Assembly (NCBI GenBank): GCA_947505055.1
Contig: CANNLO010000001.1
Location: forward strand, 1-52,131
From: Methylococcaceae bacterium
Lineage (GTDB): Bacteria; Pseudomonadota; Gammaproteobacteria; Methylococcales; Methylomonadaceae
DNA: 52,131 nucleotides
Reading direction: 5' to 3'
This document shows, piece by piece, positions 1-9,495 of this stretch. Positions within the stretch are counted from its first letter, which is position 1; the number at the start of each line of letters is the position of its first letter. The notes below the pieces were generated by a model. That model ran no database searches, had not been told where the DNA came from, and saw only the letters and a list, made by a program, of their open reading frames with translations. The translations under genes and the position numbers were made by a program.

Positions 1-436
1 AAGTCGTCAGAGCCCTTCGCTTCTCGCTCCGTGCGCACCTTGACCGCTTTGTAGTTGCTTTCGATGTTAAGTGTTGCTCGAACTGTAAAGCTCTATAGAC
101 GAATTAAATAACATCCTCTGACCTATAATTCTTGACTATCGCCCAGTAAAGATGTTTCTCAGCCACTATAATCGTTAAAAACAAAGGTAAAAAAATACTC
201 GTGATGTCGAGGTTATTTTAATATACGACATTAGCGTCCCCGTTATTCCCTTAATAACCATAGTTTAATAGCTATTAATAAATGACGCCATCCCCTTTCT
301 ACTAGAAAAACACCGCATATAGGACTATTAGCTAGAATTTATAACGTTTTATACCGGCAAGCATGTCAAAATAATTTGGATTAACCAATTCTCTTCTTCA
401 GTTAATTAAGCTTACACTGAAACTCATTGTTCATTT
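1..436. other. Non-coding stretch downstream of recJ
   Basis: No reading frame here has family resemblance or a credible ribosome site. The DNA is AT-rich after about position 90 and has many stops in all frames. I see no tRNA, repeat array or clear intrinsic terminator. It is the 3' flank of recJ, which ends at 437 on the minus strand. Confidence 0.5.
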
Positions 437-2182
437 TCACAACAATTTTTCAAGGTACTGAATTATAAATTGAACACTGCGATTGCCCCTAAATTCATTA
501 ATATCAAGCTTGTAAGCCGCTTTTATGTTACGTAAACCCAACCAGTTTTCAGGTTTGTCCACATAAAAAGCAATCGCATCGATTAACAGGTTACCCAATG
601 GTTTTCTAAGTACTAGCTTAAGATGCCGTTGCCCGACAATTCGCGCCTGAATCACATCAAAAACTCCGTCAAATACCGGTTCGGGAAACTCCTGCCCCCA
701 AGTTCCCGCGTTTTGCAATAACTCGGCAAATTCAAGCGTCATCTCATTTTCAGTCAGCTCGCCATCGGAATAAATTTTCTGTTCCAGATCAATCGTTGCC
801 AAGCGCTTTCTGACCATTTCATCAAAAGCCAAGGCAAAGGGCGGATAGTCGTGCATTTTCAGACTCATGCCTGCCGCCATGGCGTGACCGCCAAATTTGC
901 TCAGCAATTTGGGATGCAAAGCGGCAATATCGCTTAAAACATCACGAATATGAACGCCGGGAATTGAGCGCGCCGAACCTTTAATCTCATCTTTTCCGGC
1001 AGGCGCGAATGCGATAACAGGCCGATGCAACTGATCTTTAATGCGCGACGCCAAAATACCGATCACACCTTGATGCCAGTTTGCGTCGAACAAACACACT
1101 CCGGCGGGCAAATGATGCTCGTCAAGGCGTTTCATCTCGCTTAATAAAATCATGGCCTCGTTTTTCATCTGACCTTCAATTTCCCGTCGGTCGTTGTTCA
1201 ACTCGTCAAGTTGCAAGGCCATGTCTTTGGCAAGCTTTGGATCATCGGTCAACAAACATTGAATGCCTAAGGACATATCATCCATCCGCCCTGCTGCATT
1301 AAGCCGTGGACCGAGTGCAAAACCTAAATCCGTGGCAAAAATGGCTGCCTGATTTTTACCCGCAACCTCAATCAAAGCATTGATGCCAGGATGCGAACGA
1401 CCTGTGCGTATTCTCAGCAAACCCTGATGTACCAGAACCCGGTTGATTTGATCCAGCGCCACTACATCGGCAACCGTACCCAGGGCTACATAATCCAGCA
1501 ACTGGGCCAGATTCGGTTCTGGAACCTGATTTTTCTCAAACCACTTATGCTCTCTTAACCGGCTACGTAACGCCATCAACACATAAAACATGACACCGAC
1601 ACCGGCCAGGGCACCGCCGGGAAATTGATCATCAGCCAGATTAGGGTTAACGATCGCGTCGGCAACTGGCAATTCATGCCCCGGCAAATGATGATCGGTA
1701 ATTAGGACTTTTATACCCAGTTCTTTGGCTACCCTCACGCCATCTATGCTTGATATGCCGTTATCGACGGTAATAATGACATCCGGATTTTGCTGCTTTA
1801 CCAACTCGACAATCTCTGGTGTCAAGCCGTAACCGTATTCAAAGCGATTAGGCACGACGAAGGACACCTCCCCTGCCCCCAGCAAATGCAAGCCCTTGAT
1901 GGCCACGGCACAACTGGTGGCGCCATCGGCATCAAAATCGGCGACTATGCAAATCCGTTGTTGCTGATTGATAGCCGTAATTAAATGCCCCACCATGTCT
2001 TCCATGCCCGATAACAGCCATGGAGACGGCAGTTTTGCCAGGGTCCGGTCAAGTTCAGTTGCGACCGTTAAGCCCCTCGCTAAAAAAATACGCTCCAATA
2101 GCGGATGCATTTCGCCCAGACTAGATCGTTTTTTGGTCACCGGACGGGTAACAATTATTTTTTTAACGCCTTGATAATACAT
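437..2182 (-). CDS. recJ: Single-stranded-DNA-specific exonuclease RecJ
   Basis: RecJ is a 5'-3' single-strand exonuclease in the cytoplasm, acting in RecF-pathway recombination and mismatch and base-excision repair. The 581-residue protein is close to the usual 570-580. The DHH-family signature is visible: DFDADGATS near residue 82 (metal-binding Asp pair) and TDHHLPG near residue 163, followed by a DHHA1 region with the GGHAMAAG motif near residue 440. The ATG at 2182 has a GGGA ribosome site 5-6 nt upstream. The gene stands alone; an intrinsic terminator lies just 5' of its ribosome site, which is odd for its own transcription. Function is secure from the motifs. Confidence 0.96.
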   Translation of the reverse strand: MYYQGVKKIIVTRPVTKKRSSLGEMHPLLERIFLARGLTVATELDRTLAKLPSPWLLSGMEDMVGHLITAINQQQRICIVADFDADGATSCAVAIKGLHLLGAGEVSFVVPNRFEYGYGLTPEIVELVKQQNPDVIITVDNGISSIDGVRVAKELGIKVLITDHHLPGHELPVADAIVNPNLADDQFPGGALAGVGVMFYVLMALRSRLREHKWFEKNQVPEPNLAQLLDYVALGTVADVVALDQINRVLVHQGLLRIRTGRSHPGINALIEVAGKNQAAIFATDLGFALGPRLNAAGRMDDMSLGIQCLLTDDPKLAKDMALQLDELNNDRREIEGQMKNEAMILLSEMKRLDEHHLPAGVCLFDANWHQGVIGILASRIKDQLHRPVIAFAPAGKDEIKGSARSIPGVHIRDVLSDIAALHPKLLSKFGGHAMAAGMSLKMHDYPPFALAFDEMVRKRLATIDLEQKIYSDGELTENEMTLEFAELLQNAGTWGQEFPEPVFDGVFDVIQARIVGQRHLKLVLRKPLGNLLIDAIAFYVDKPENWLGLRNIKAAYKLDINEFRGNRSVQFIIQYLEKLL

Positions 2183-2194
2183 CTATTTCCCAAC

Positions 2195-2216
2195 AAAAAA
2201 GCCGACTTATGCCGGC
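2195..2216 (-). terminator. Intrinsic terminator directly upstream of recJ
   Basis: Read on the minus strand, GCCGGC and GTCGGC form a six-pair stem (one G-U) around the loop ATAA, followed at once by six T residues. It is therefore oriented to stop transcripts moving toward recJ. The T run ends about 12 nt before the recJ ATG, so the hairpin sits in what would be the recJ leader. It may end thrC-side transcription, or act as an attenuator. Confidence 0.7.
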
Positions 2217-2747
2217 CTTGTATTTTACAAAAAAAATTCACCAACAAAACACGAAGAGAATAAAGTTAACCAAAGACTTAGTGTAGGGTGGCTTCGCGCC
2301 AGCAAACCGCCAATCAGCGCGCAATATCCAAAACAATCGACATAAAAAACCCGCTTGTAAAAGTGCCCGAGGAGGCAGACAAGATCATCCCAATCATGGC
2401 TGATTGCTGGTGCGATTCGCCTTACAGCTTTGTTGTCGGGCATAAACAGAATGCCCGGCCTACCGGACTACAGAGCCAATTCCAAAATTACCGACCAGAA
2501 GGTTAGGTAACATTGACACACGAAAAGTCATTTATTGAAACGACTAGTTTGAAAACGCTATTTTTAATTCACTACTTCGTTATTTCTTCATTTGTATAAA
2601 AAAATCAGGACATAGCTATCCATTTGATTCCTTAAAATTAGAGGATCAGCCAAATTTCTTATACTCAGTAAAGGCGCACTCAGCAACCCTTGATTATATC
2701 AGCGAAAATCCGTAAAAATCCGCGTCATCCGAATTCCATTTATAAAA
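2217..2747. other. Intergenic region between thrC and recJ
   Basis: About 530 bases with no gene I can support. A 72-codon minus-strand frame at 2225-2443 and a plus-strand frame in the same place look like translated repeat DNA: the tract TAGGGTGGCTTCGCGCC near 2284-2300 resembles the TAGGGTG tracts at two other intergenic sites in this window. The rest (2510-2740) is AT-rich. It must hold the recJ promoter unless recJ is read from upstream. Confidence 0.45.
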
Positions 2748-3827
2748 TCACAAACAATCCAAAATAGCCCGCTTAACCGCATCCAGACTGGCTTCAATGG
2801 TTACAGGATGTGCTGCGGCACATTGTGCGATGGCGACATCAGGATCTTTTAAGCCATTGCCCGTCAAAGTGCAAACGATGATGCTGCCTTCGGGGATTTT
2901 TCCTGAACCGATATCCTGCAAGGCTCCGGCTAACGAGGCAGCGGAGGCAGGTTCGCAAAAAATACCTTCAAATTGCGACAGCATTTTTTGTGCGGCCAAA
3001 ATCTGTTCATCGGTGAACTTGTCAAACCAACCGCCGGATTCTTTTTGCGCCGCCCAGGCAAAATCCCAGGATTGCGGATTACCGATGCGGATTGCCGTGG
3101 CGATGGTTTCGGGGTCTTCAATGGGATGACCCGCTAAAAAGGGTGCGGCTCCGGCTGCTTGGTAACCGCACATTACCGGACGAGTAGAGCAAACCCGTGT
3201 TGTGGCATATTCGCTATAGCCTTTCCAGTAAGCCGTTATATTACCGGCATTGCCGACCGGTAAACAGTGATAATCGGGGGCAAAACCCAAATCATCGACG
3301 ATTTCAAAAGCGGCGGTTTTTTGTCCATCAATTCGATAAGGATTAATCGAGTTAACAATGGTGACCGGCGCCTGTTGGGCGACTTCTTTTACCAAAGCCA
3401 TGCCTTTATCAAAGTTGCCGTTAATCTGAATGATTTCCGCGCCATACATCAGCGTTTGCGCCAGTTTACCTTGAGCAATTTTACCGTCGGGTATTAACAC
3501 GAAGGCTTTAATGCCAGCTCGCGCGGCATAGGCTGCGGCTGCGGCTGAAGTATTCCCGGTTGAGGCGCAGATAATCGCCTGACTGCCTTCTTCGACGGCT
3601 TTGGTAACCGCCATGGTCATGCCGCGATCTTTAAAGGAACCGGTCGGATTCAAACCTTCGTATTTGACATAAATTTTGACCGACTTGCCTATCAAACGGG
3701 GAATATTCTGCAATTCAATCAACGGCGTATTGCCTTCGTTTAAACTGATAATACGGGTGTTTGCGCTAACCGGCAGACGGTCTCTGTAACGTTCAATCAA
3801 GCCGGTGTGGTGTTTGTGTGTAGACAT
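2748..3827 (-). CDS. thrC: Threonine synthase
   Basis: Converts O-phospho-L-homoserine to L-threonine with pyridoxal phosphate, the last step of threonine synthesis. At 359 residues it is the short class II-like form common outside enterobacteria. The PLP lysine lies in TGSFKDRGMT near residue 66, the substrate-phosphate/PLP loop is CASTGNTSAAAAAY near residue 88, and the glycine-rich VGNAGNITAYWKG follows at about residue 191. It lies 9 nt after hom on the same strand, so the two are almost certainly co-transcribed and translated together. No terminator is obvious directly after its stop. Confidence 0.96.
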   Translation of the reverse strand: MSTHKHHTGLIERYRDRLPVSANTRIISLNEGNTPLIELQNIPRLIGKSVKIYVKYEGLNPTGSFKDRGMTMAVTKAVEEGSQAIICASTGNTSAAAAAYAARAGIKAFVLIPDGKIAQGKLAQTLMYGAEIIQINGNFDKGMALVKEVAQQAPVTIVNSINPYRIDGQKTAAFEIVDDLGFAPDYHCLPVGNAGNITAYWKGYSEYATTRVCSTRPVMCGYQAAGAAPFLAGHPIEDPETIATAIRIGNPQSWDFAWAAQKESGGWFDKFTDEQILAAQKMLSQFEGIFCEPASAASLAGALQDIGSGKIPEGSIIVCTLTGNGLKDPDVAIAQCAAAHPVTIEASLDAVKRAILDCL

Positions 3828-3836
3828 GTTTTTAAA

Positions 3837-5147
3837 TTATCCTAAAGTTTCCAGACGAATGCGGGTGACTTTACCGGTAACGGTAGTTAATGCTTCGATT
3901 TCAGCGATAGCGGCGTTCATTTCTTTTTCGAGGGTGATTTGTGTCAGCATGATGATCGATACTGTTTTTTTGGTTTTTAACGGTTCTCTCTGACTGATAG
4001 CTTCAATGCTGATTTGATGCTCGGCAAGAATCCTCGTCACTTCAGCCAAAACGCCCGGTTTATCTTCGGCTTTTAGCCTTAAATAATAAGAAGTTCTAAA
4101 CTGTTCAGCTGGCAACACCGGAATGTCAACCAGAGCATTTGCTTGAAAAGCCAAATGGGGAACGCGATTTCCTGGATCGGAGGTCAAGGCTCTGACTACA
4201 TCAATCACATCGGCGACTACCGATGAAGCCGTTGGCTCGGCTCCAGCTCCGGCACCATAATAAAGCGTTGGCCCGACTGCATCGCCTTTAACCAAAACCG
4301 CATTCATGACGCCATTGACGTTGGCAATCAATCGTCGCTCAGGAATCAGGGTCGGATGCACCCTTAATTCGATACCATCCGACGTTTTTCGTGCAATACC
4401 CAAATGCTTGATGCGATAACCCAGTTGTTCCGCATATTTGACATCGGCCCGGGTTATTTCAGAAATGCCTTCGGTGTAAATCTTGTCAAATTGTAATGGT
4501 ATACCAAAAGCAATAGACGCCAATATAGTCAGTTTATGAGCTGCATCAATACCTTCCACATCAAAAGTCGGATCTGCTTCCGCATAACCCAAGGCTTGCG
4601 CTTCTTTTAAAACATTAGCAAAATTGCGCTGCTTATCGCGCATTTCAGTCAGAATGAAATTGCCGGTACCGTTAATAATGCCAGCCAGCCATTCAATCTG
4701 ATTGCCACTTAAACCTTCGCGTATCGCTTTAATGATTGGAATACCACCGGCAACAGCGGCCTCAAATGCGACGATCACGCCTTTTTCACTAGCCTTGGCA
4801 AAAATCTCATTGCCGTGCAACGCAATCAATGACTTGTTGGCGGTAACAACATGCTTGCCATTTTCCAGGGCTTTTAACACCATGTCTTTAACTGCCCCGG
4901 CACCACCTATCAATTCCAGAATGATTTCAATTTCCGGATCGTTGATAATTTCATAAGGATCGGTCGTCAGGGTGATGCCTTGCGTGTCACAAATTCGTGG
5001 TTTGCTTAAATCTTTTGTCGAGGCCCGGGTAATGGTGATCTCACGACCTGCACGACGGGCAATTTCGTCAGCATTACGCTTCAACACATTGACGGTGCCA
5101 CCACCGACAGTCCCTAATCCCAAAACACCTACTTTTACCGGTTTCAA
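3837..5147 (-). CDS. hom: Homoserine dehydrogenase
   Basis: Reduces aspartate semialdehyde to homoserine with NAD(P)H, feeding threonine and methionine synthesis. The 436-residue monofunctional form has an N-terminal Rossmann motif GVLGLGTVGGG (residues 8-18), the catalytic domain with GIINGTGNFILTEM near residue 160, and a C-terminal ACT domain from about residue 355 (KPGVLAEVTRILAEH), which usually gives threonine feedback inhibition. The start is TTG: the only in-frame codons after an upstream TAA are CTG, GAG, TTT, GAT and TTG, and a GGAG sits 6 nt before the TTG. It lies between alaC and thrC in one operon. Confidence 0.95.
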   Translation of the reverse strand: MKPVKVGVLGLGTVGGGTVNVLKRNADEIARRAGREITITRASTKDLSKPRICDTQGITLTTDPYEIINDPEIEIILELIGGAGAVKDMVLKALENGKHVVTANKSLIALHGNEIFAKASEKGVIVAFEAAVAGGIPIIKAIREGLSGNQIEWLAGIINGTGNFILTEMRDKQRNFANVLKEAQALGYAEADPTFDVEGIDAAHKLTILASIAFGIPLQFDKIYTEGISEITRADVKYAEQLGYRIKHLGIARKTSDGIELRVHPTLIPERRLIANVNGVMNAVLVKGDAVGPTLYYGAGAGAEPTASSVVADVIDVVRALTSDPGNRVPHLAFQANALVDIPVLPAEQFRTSYYLRLKAEDKPGVLAEVTRILAEHQISIEAISQREPLKTKKTVSIIMLTQITLEKEMNAAIAEIEALTTVTGKVTRIRLETLG

Positions 5148-5162
5148 ATCAAACTCCAGTTA
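5147..5162 (-). promoter_or_regulatory. Ribosome site fixing the TTG start of hom
   Basis: On the minus strand an in-frame TAA (5162-5160) is followed by CTG GAG TTT GAT TTG. The GGAG at 5157-5154 has a six-base spacer to the TTG at 5147. No ATG or GTG is available, so hom starts with TTG. Confidence 0.75.
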
Positions 5163-5179
5163 AAAAATTATTGACCCGT

Positions 5180-6364
5180 TTAAACAACCTGGTCTTTCTT
5201 CATCATAAGGCGTATGCCGCGAACGGCCTGGCGGGTTCTATGTTCATTCTCGATAAGACCGAAGCGGACATGATCATCGCCATGTTGTCCAAAGCCAATG
5301 CCCGGAGAAACCGCCACTTTAGCTTCCGCCAACAATTTCTTGGAAAACTCCAACGAACCCATAGTCAAATAAGCGTCGGGTATTTTTGCCCACACAAACA
5401 TGGTCGCTTTCGGTTTCTCGACCGGCCAACCCGCAGCCGTTAAGCCATCGCATAACACATCACGTCTTTTACGATACATCTCGGCAATCTCTGCAACGCA
5501 TTCCTGCGGCCCTTCAAGTGCAGCAATCGCGGCAATTTGAATAGGCGTAAAGGTTCCGTAGTCCAGATACGATTTAATTCGCGCCAAAGCTGAAACCAAC
5601 TCTTTGTTCCCGCACATAAAACCCACACGCCAACCGGGCATGTTGTAACTTTTTGACAGCGAGAAAAATTCAACCGCAATGTCTTTCGCCCCTTCGACCT
5701 GAAGTATTGACGGTGCTTTATAGCCATCAAAAACGATGTCCGCATAAGCTATATCCTGTACGACCCAGATTTTATGTTCTTTGGCGACGGCGATAATCTT
5801 TTCAAAAAAATCCAGCTCTACACATTGACTGGTAGGATTGCCCGGAAAATTCAGAATCAGCATTTTCGGTTTGGGCCAGGAATCGTTAATGGCTTTTTGC
5901 AATTCTTCAAAAAAATCTCCGCCCGGGACCATCGGCACATGCCTAAGGTCGGCACCGGCAATCACCACACCATAAGGATGTATGGGATAAGCTGGATTAG
6001 GTACCAGCACGACATCGCCAGGACCTAAGGTCGCCAGTGCCAAATGCGCCAAGCCTTCCTTTGAACCAATAGTTACGATGGCTTCAGTATCCGGATCCAA
6101 ATCAACGTCAAAACGATTTTTATACCAAGTACAAATCGCTTTTCTTAATCTGGGTATGCCTTTGGAAACCGAATAGCGATGCGTATCAGGACGCTGTGCG
6201 GACTCGATCAATTTTTGGACGATATGTTCGGGCGTGGCTTGGTCGGGATTACCCATACCAAAGTCGATAATATCTTCTCCGGCCGCGCGAGCCTTGGCTT
6301 TTAAGTCATTAACAATGTTGAAAACGTAGGGAGGTAAACGACTTATTCTATGAAATTGTTCCAT
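5180..6364 (-). CDS. alaC: Class I aminotransferase, AlaC type
   Basis: A PLP-dependent fold-type I aminotransferase of the AlaC/LL-diaminopimelate aminotransferase-like group, 394 residues. Visible markers: [12 protein letters not shown] near residue 174, the PLP-lysine motif [14 protein letters not shown] near residue 234, and a C-terminal arginine in [12 protein letters not shown]. AlaC makes alanine from pyruvate and glutamate. The gene sits 32 nt upstream of hom and is part of an alaC-hom-thrC operon, which suggests a link to aspartate-family amino acids. Exact amino donor and acceptor cannot be read from the sequence. Confidence 0.88.
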   Translation of the reverse strand: MEQFHRISRLPPYVFNIVNDLKAKARAAGEDIIDFGMGNPDQATPEHIVQKLIESAQRPDTHRYSVSKGIPRLRKAICTWYKNRFDVDLDPDTEAIVTIGSKEGLAHLALATLGPGDVVLVPNPAYPIHPYGVVIAGADLRHVPMVPGGDFFEELQKAINDSWPKPKMLILNFPGNPTSQCVELDFFEKIIAVAKEHKIWVVQDIAYADIVFDGYKAPSILQVEGAKDIAVEFFSLSKSYNMPGWRVGFMCGNKELVSALARIKSYLDYGTFTPIQIAAIAALEGPQECVAEIAEMYRKRRDVLCDGLTAAGWPVEKPKATMFVWAKIPDAYLTMGSLEFSKKLLAEAKVAVSPGIGFGQHGDDHVRFGLIENEHRTRQAVRGIRLMMKKDQVV

Positions 6365-6417
6365 TGACAGCTCTTAAAAAAACCAGTGTTGATGTGAAAG
6401 TTAAATTTGTTGTCCAA

Positions 6418-6458
6418 GGTACTGTTAATAATAAGCTCTGTCAAATGCAAACAGTACC
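6418..6458. repeat. Inverted repeat upstream of alaC
   Basis: GGTACTGTT (6418-6426) and AACAGTACC (6450-6458) are perfect 9-base inverted arms separated by 23 bases, in the 101-base gap between the kdsB stop and the alaC start. It could be an operator for the alaC operon or a weak hairpin after kdsB. No T run follows on the minus strand, so a terminator is less likely. Confidence 0.35.
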
Positions 6459-6465
6459 AAAAAGA

Positions 6466-7236
6466 CTAATGAATCGAGAGTAATATTTGTTCTACCCGTA
6501 GTAAATCTTCATGGGTGTCGACCCCGGCTGCTGGTGTTTTGTCAACCGTTTGAACGAAAACAGCTTCGCCCTGCCAGAGTATTCTTAATTGTTCCAAGGA
6601 CTCAACCGACTCCAGTACTGAAGGTTGCCATTTACAGTAACGGTTTAAAAAATCAACCGTATAAGCATACATGCCAATATGTCTGAGATAAGGAAACTTG
6701 CCCGAAGGTTGTTTATTTAATTGAGTAAACGCATCCCTTTCCCAGGGAATGGGAGCACGGCTAAAATAAAGCGCATAGCCGGCATGATTTAAAACCACTT
6801 TTACCGAATTTTGATTAAAAATTTCTTCATAATCAATGATTTGTGCCGCCAGTGTCGCAATGCCGGCTTGCTGTTGACCTGCCAAAGCACCGGCAACATC
6901 CCGAATATAAGCTGGAGGAATAAGCGGTTCATCACCTTGCAAATTAACGATAATTTCCTTGTCAGACCAGCCGCAAAGTCTCGCGACCTCGGCGATTCTT
7001 TCGGTGCCGCTTTGATGCGCAGCATGGGTCATGACCACGTTAAAGCCTAAGTCACTAACCGCCTGAAAAATACGCTGGTCATCGGTAGCGACAATAATTT
7101 CATCGGCTTCAGCTTCTTTTGCCCGTTCACAAACATGAGCAATCATAGGTTTACCCGCGATGTTCAACAACGGTTTTCCCGGTAATCGAATCGAACCAAA
7201 TCTTGCCGGAATTACGACTTTAAAACGTAGACTCAT
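6466..7236 (-). CDS. kdsB: 3-deoxy-manno-octulosonate cytidylyltransferase
   Basis: Activates Kdo with CTP to CMP-Kdo for lipopolysaccharide inner-core assembly in the cytoplasm. The 256-residue protein matches the family length. Seen: the N-terminal nucleotide-binding motif [16 protein letters not shown] (residues 9-24), ATDDQRI near residue 51, [10 protein letters not shown] near residue 98 and the FSRAPIPW motif near residue 163. The ATG at 7236 overlaps the stop of the small Trm112-like gene by ATGA, so the two are translationally coupled. Confidence 0.97.
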   Translation of the reverse strand: MSLRFKVVIPARFGSIRLPGKPLLNIAGKPMIAHVCERAKEAEADEIIVATDDQRIFQAVSDLGFNVVMTHAAHQSGTERIAEVARLCGWSDKEIIVNLQGDEPLIPPAYIRDVAGALAGQQQAGIATLAAQIIDYEEIFNQNSVKVVLNHAGYALYFSRAPIPWERDAFTQLNKQPSGKFPYLRHIGMYAYTVDFLNRYCKWQPSVLESVESLEQLRILWQGEAVFVQTVDKTPAAGVDTHEDLLRVEQILLSIH

Positions 7237-7427
7237 TTTTTTAAGGCGTCGATTTCATCAAGAGATAACTCACGGACTTCATCTTCAAGCATAACCGGAA
7301 TATCATCACGAATGGGAAAAGCGATGCGATCGGCTTTGCAGATAAGTTCTTGCTTAGACTGATCATAAATCAAGGGACTCTTGCAAAGTGGACAAGCCAG
7401 AATATCGAGCAGTTTTTTATCAATCAT
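7233..7427 (-). CDS. Trm112/YcaR-family zinc-ribbon-like small protein
   Basis: A 64-residue member of the Trm112-like family (E. coli YcaR). It starts [14 protein letters not shown], so one CxxC knuckle is present (residues 11-14), and a second half contains a single Cys ([20 protein letters not shown]). A longer in-frame start exists 60 bases upstream. I prefer the ATG at 7427 because GAGGAA lies directly before it and the family begins there. The location in front of kdsB, overlapping by ATGA, is the standard arrangement in gammaproteobacteria. In eukaryotes and archaea relatives activate methyltransferases; the bacterial role is not established. Confidence 0.9.
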   Translation of the reverse strand: MIDKKLLDILACPLCKSPLIYDQSKQELICKADRIAFPIRDDIPVMLEDEVRELSLDEIDALKK

Positions 7428-7642
7428 GATTTCCTCGTCATTATTAAAAGTGGGCGGCAAAAAAGGAATGATTTTTGCCTTGGACATTTTATAATATTTT
7501 ACATTATTTTTAAGTAACCTGCTTCGTCTCGTCTGTGCTTGCTAAAGGTTTTTAAAAACAAACCAATCTAAATCGACAGAGGCTGCAAACTATGTTCAAA
7601 TAATAACAGTTCAAAAAAAAAAATTTCAGCAGAGCATTCTAT

Positions 7643-8143
7643 ATGACGTCATCTGTTTGTTTTTATTGCATCATCCAGACTACCCTATTGCTTGTAATTG
7701 CCAATGGCGCTCCGATACTGATCAATAATGTACTGGGAAAACGCTGGGCTTGGCCGGTGGACAATCATTTAATACTATCTGATGGTCATCGCTTGTTTGG
7801 GGACACCAAAACTTGGCGAGGCTGCTGCTCAGCCATTATCTTTACAATCCTGGCTGCAGTTTTAATTGGTTTACCTGCGTTAACAGGCTTGTTCTTTGGT
7901 TTCCTTACAATGATCGGCGATCTATTGGCAAGCTTTATCAAACGGCGAATGGGACGCACTGAAAGCAGTCGAGCCAGAGGTTTCGATACCGTTCCTGAAT
8001 CTTTGTTGCCCATTTTACTATTGAAAACACCCCTGGCCTTGAGATTCAGTGATATCATACTGATTATACTGGTATTTTTTATTATCGAAGAGCTAATATC
8101 GCCTATACTTTACAGACTGCACATCAGAAAGCAGCCTTTTTAA
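7643..8143 (+). CDS. CDP-archaeol-synthase-like membrane protein (CarS family)
   Basis: A 166-residue integral membrane protein with four or five hydrophobic segments (about 8-28, 62-98, 132-153). It carries the polar signature of the CarS/DUF46 family: NGAPIL near residue 21, DGHRLFGDTKTWRG near residue 47 and FGFLTMIGDLLASFIKRRMG near residue 85. CarS in archaea transfers CMP from CTP to an ether-lipid phosphate. Bacterial relatives are known by sequence, but their substrate is not certain. It begins a plus-strand cluster with an EEP-family enzyme (18-nt gap) and a CDP-alcohol phosphatidyltransferase, so a lipid-activating role is the natural inference. The 155-base gap upstream is a divergent promoter region shared with the trm112-kdsB pair. 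Confidence 0.8.
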   Translation: MTSSVCFYCIIQTTLLLVIANGAPILINNVLGKRWAWPVDNHLILSDGHRLFGDTKTWRGCCSAIIFTILAAVLIGLPALTGLFFGFLTMIGDLLASFIKRRMGRTESSRARGFDTVPESLLPILLLKTPLALRFSDIILIILVFFIIEELISPILYRLHIRKQPF

Positions 8144-8161
8144 ACTGACTAAATTCTGACT

Positions 8162-8914
8162 ATGAATCATGAAGGTATTCGGGTATTAACCTATAACATC
8201 CATAAAGGCTTTAACACCGGCAATCGTCGCTTTATCCTGCATCAAATCAGAGATGCGCTGCTAGCTGCCGATGCAGATTTAATGTTTCTGCAGGAAATAC
8301 AAGGCGAACATCATCGTCATCAGAAAAAAATAGTCGACTGGCCAGTTTTATCCCCACTTGAATTTCTTGCTGGTAGCACCTGGCCTTTTCACTCCTACGG
8401 AAAAAATGCCGTTTACAATGCAGGGCATCACGGTAACGCCATCCTGAGCAAATTTCCTTTCAAACTTATTGAAAATATTAATGTCTCACCTTTTCCCTGG
8501 GCCAGTCGCAGCCTGATGCATGGCACCATCCAACTACCGGATAATAAGCAGAATATACATATTGTTTGCATACATTTTGGTTTACTCGGCAAAGAGCGTC
8601 GTTTACAGTTCAGCAAACTATCAACTCATATTGACAATCATATTCCTTATGATGCGCCGCTGATTATAGCCGGCGACTTTAACGACTGGCGGGGGCAAGC
8701 TGACCGACTGTTTCATGAGCATCTTGGCCTAGAGGAAATCTTCCAAATGACTCATGGACGCTATGCCCAGAGTTTTCCTTCTTGGCTGCCTTTTTTAAAA
8801 ATGGATCGGATTTATTATCGGGGGTTAACTCCTATCGCCTGCGAACGTCTAAACGAAGCACCCTGGCATACGCTTTCAGACCATTCACCCTTGACAGCCT
8901 CCTTCACCTTATGA
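8162..8914 (+). CDS. Endonuclease/exonuclease/phosphatase (EEP) family hydrolase
   Basis: A 250-residue EEP-fold enzyme similar in layout to E. coli YbhP. Metal and catalytic motifs are visible: LTYNIHKGF (Asn, residues 9-17), MFLQEIQGEH (Glu, about residue 44), IAGDFNDWRG (Asp/Asn, about residue 169) and SDHSPLTASF at the C-terminus (Asp-His). There is no signal peptide. YbhP genes often sit beside cardiolipin-synthase-type genes. Here it lies between a CarS-like protein and a CDP-alcohol phosphatidyltransferase, suggesting a phosphodiester or phosphomonoester lipid substrate, not DNA. The stop overlaps the next start as ATGA. Confidence 0.88.
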   Translation: MNHEGIRVLTYNIHKGFNTGNRRFILHQIRDALLAADADLMFLQEIQGEHHRHQKKIVDWPVLSPLEFLAGSTWPFHSYGKNAVYNAGHHGNAILSKFPFKLIENINVSPFPWASRSLMHGTIQLPDNKQNIHIVCIHFGLLGKERRLQFSKLSTHIDNHIPYDAPLIIAGDFNDWRGQADRLFHEHLGLEEIFQMTHGRYAQSFPSWLPFLKMDRIYYRGLTPIACERLNEAPWHTLSDHSPLTASFTL

Positions 8915-9492
8915 ACTCAGCCTCCAAATTAACTTTACCTAATCTGCTGACCGGCTTTCGTTTCGTAGCGGCTCCACTATTGCTCTGGCTTGCCTGGCAT
9001 GGCCATGCCATTGCCTTTATGGTGCTCTTGGCGATGGCTTTTCTAACTGACTTACTTGATGGTATGGCCGCCCGACTAACTGGCCAGGTTTCGGAATTTG
9101 GCGCGACTCTTGATAGCTGGGCTGATGTCATCACTTATTTAACCATAGCACAAAGCTGTTGGTGGTTATGGCCTGACATTGTTTACCGGGAACTATTTTA
9201 TGTTGTACTTGTCGTAGCGAGCTGTCTGCTCCCCGCTGCTACAGGTATCTACAAGTTCGGTTGCTTTACCAGTTATCATACTTGGGGAGTTAAAATAGCA
9301 GCCGCTACGATGGGCTCATCCTTGTTTATAATGTTTCTTGGTGGCCCAGCCTGGACTTTCCGAATCGCGGCAGTCCTATGCATGATTGCCGCTATTGAAG
9401 AAATGCTGATTACCTGGCATTTACATAAACCAAAATCCAATCTGCGCTCGATTTGGCATGTGTTAAAAAGCGTTAAGAATCATGACCAATAA
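8911..9492 (+). CDS. CDP-alcohol phosphatidyltransferase family protein
   Basis: A 193-residue membrane enzyme that would transfer a phosphatidyl or phospho-alcohol group from a CDP-activated donor. The full family signature DGx2ARx8Gx3Dx3D is present at about residues 50-72 (DGMAAR, then G, then DSWAD), so all catalytic aspartates are in place. Hydrophobic segments surround it. The ATG at 8911 overlaps the EEP stop (ATGA) and precedes LTLPNLLTGFR, the usual family start; a longer in-frame frame inside the EEP gene is spurious. The headgroup alcohol (glycerol-phosphate, inositol, other) cannot be decided. Confidence 0.88.
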   Translation: MNSASKLTLPNLLTGFRFVAAPLLLWLAWHGHAIAFMVLLAMAFLTDLLDGMAARLTGQVSEFGATLDSWADVITYLTIAQSCWWLWPDIVYRELFYVVLVVASCLLPAATGIYKFGCFTSYHTWGVKIAAATMGSSLFIMFLGGPAWTFRIAAVLCMIAAIEEMLITWHLHKPKSNLRSIWHVLKSVKNHDQ

Positions 9493-9495
9493 GAC

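Noticed and set aside
2225..2443. 72-codon minus-strand frame just before the terminator upstream of recJ
   Set aside because: It overlaps repeat-like DNA, has an equally long plus-strand frame over it, no ribosome site and no recognisable family.
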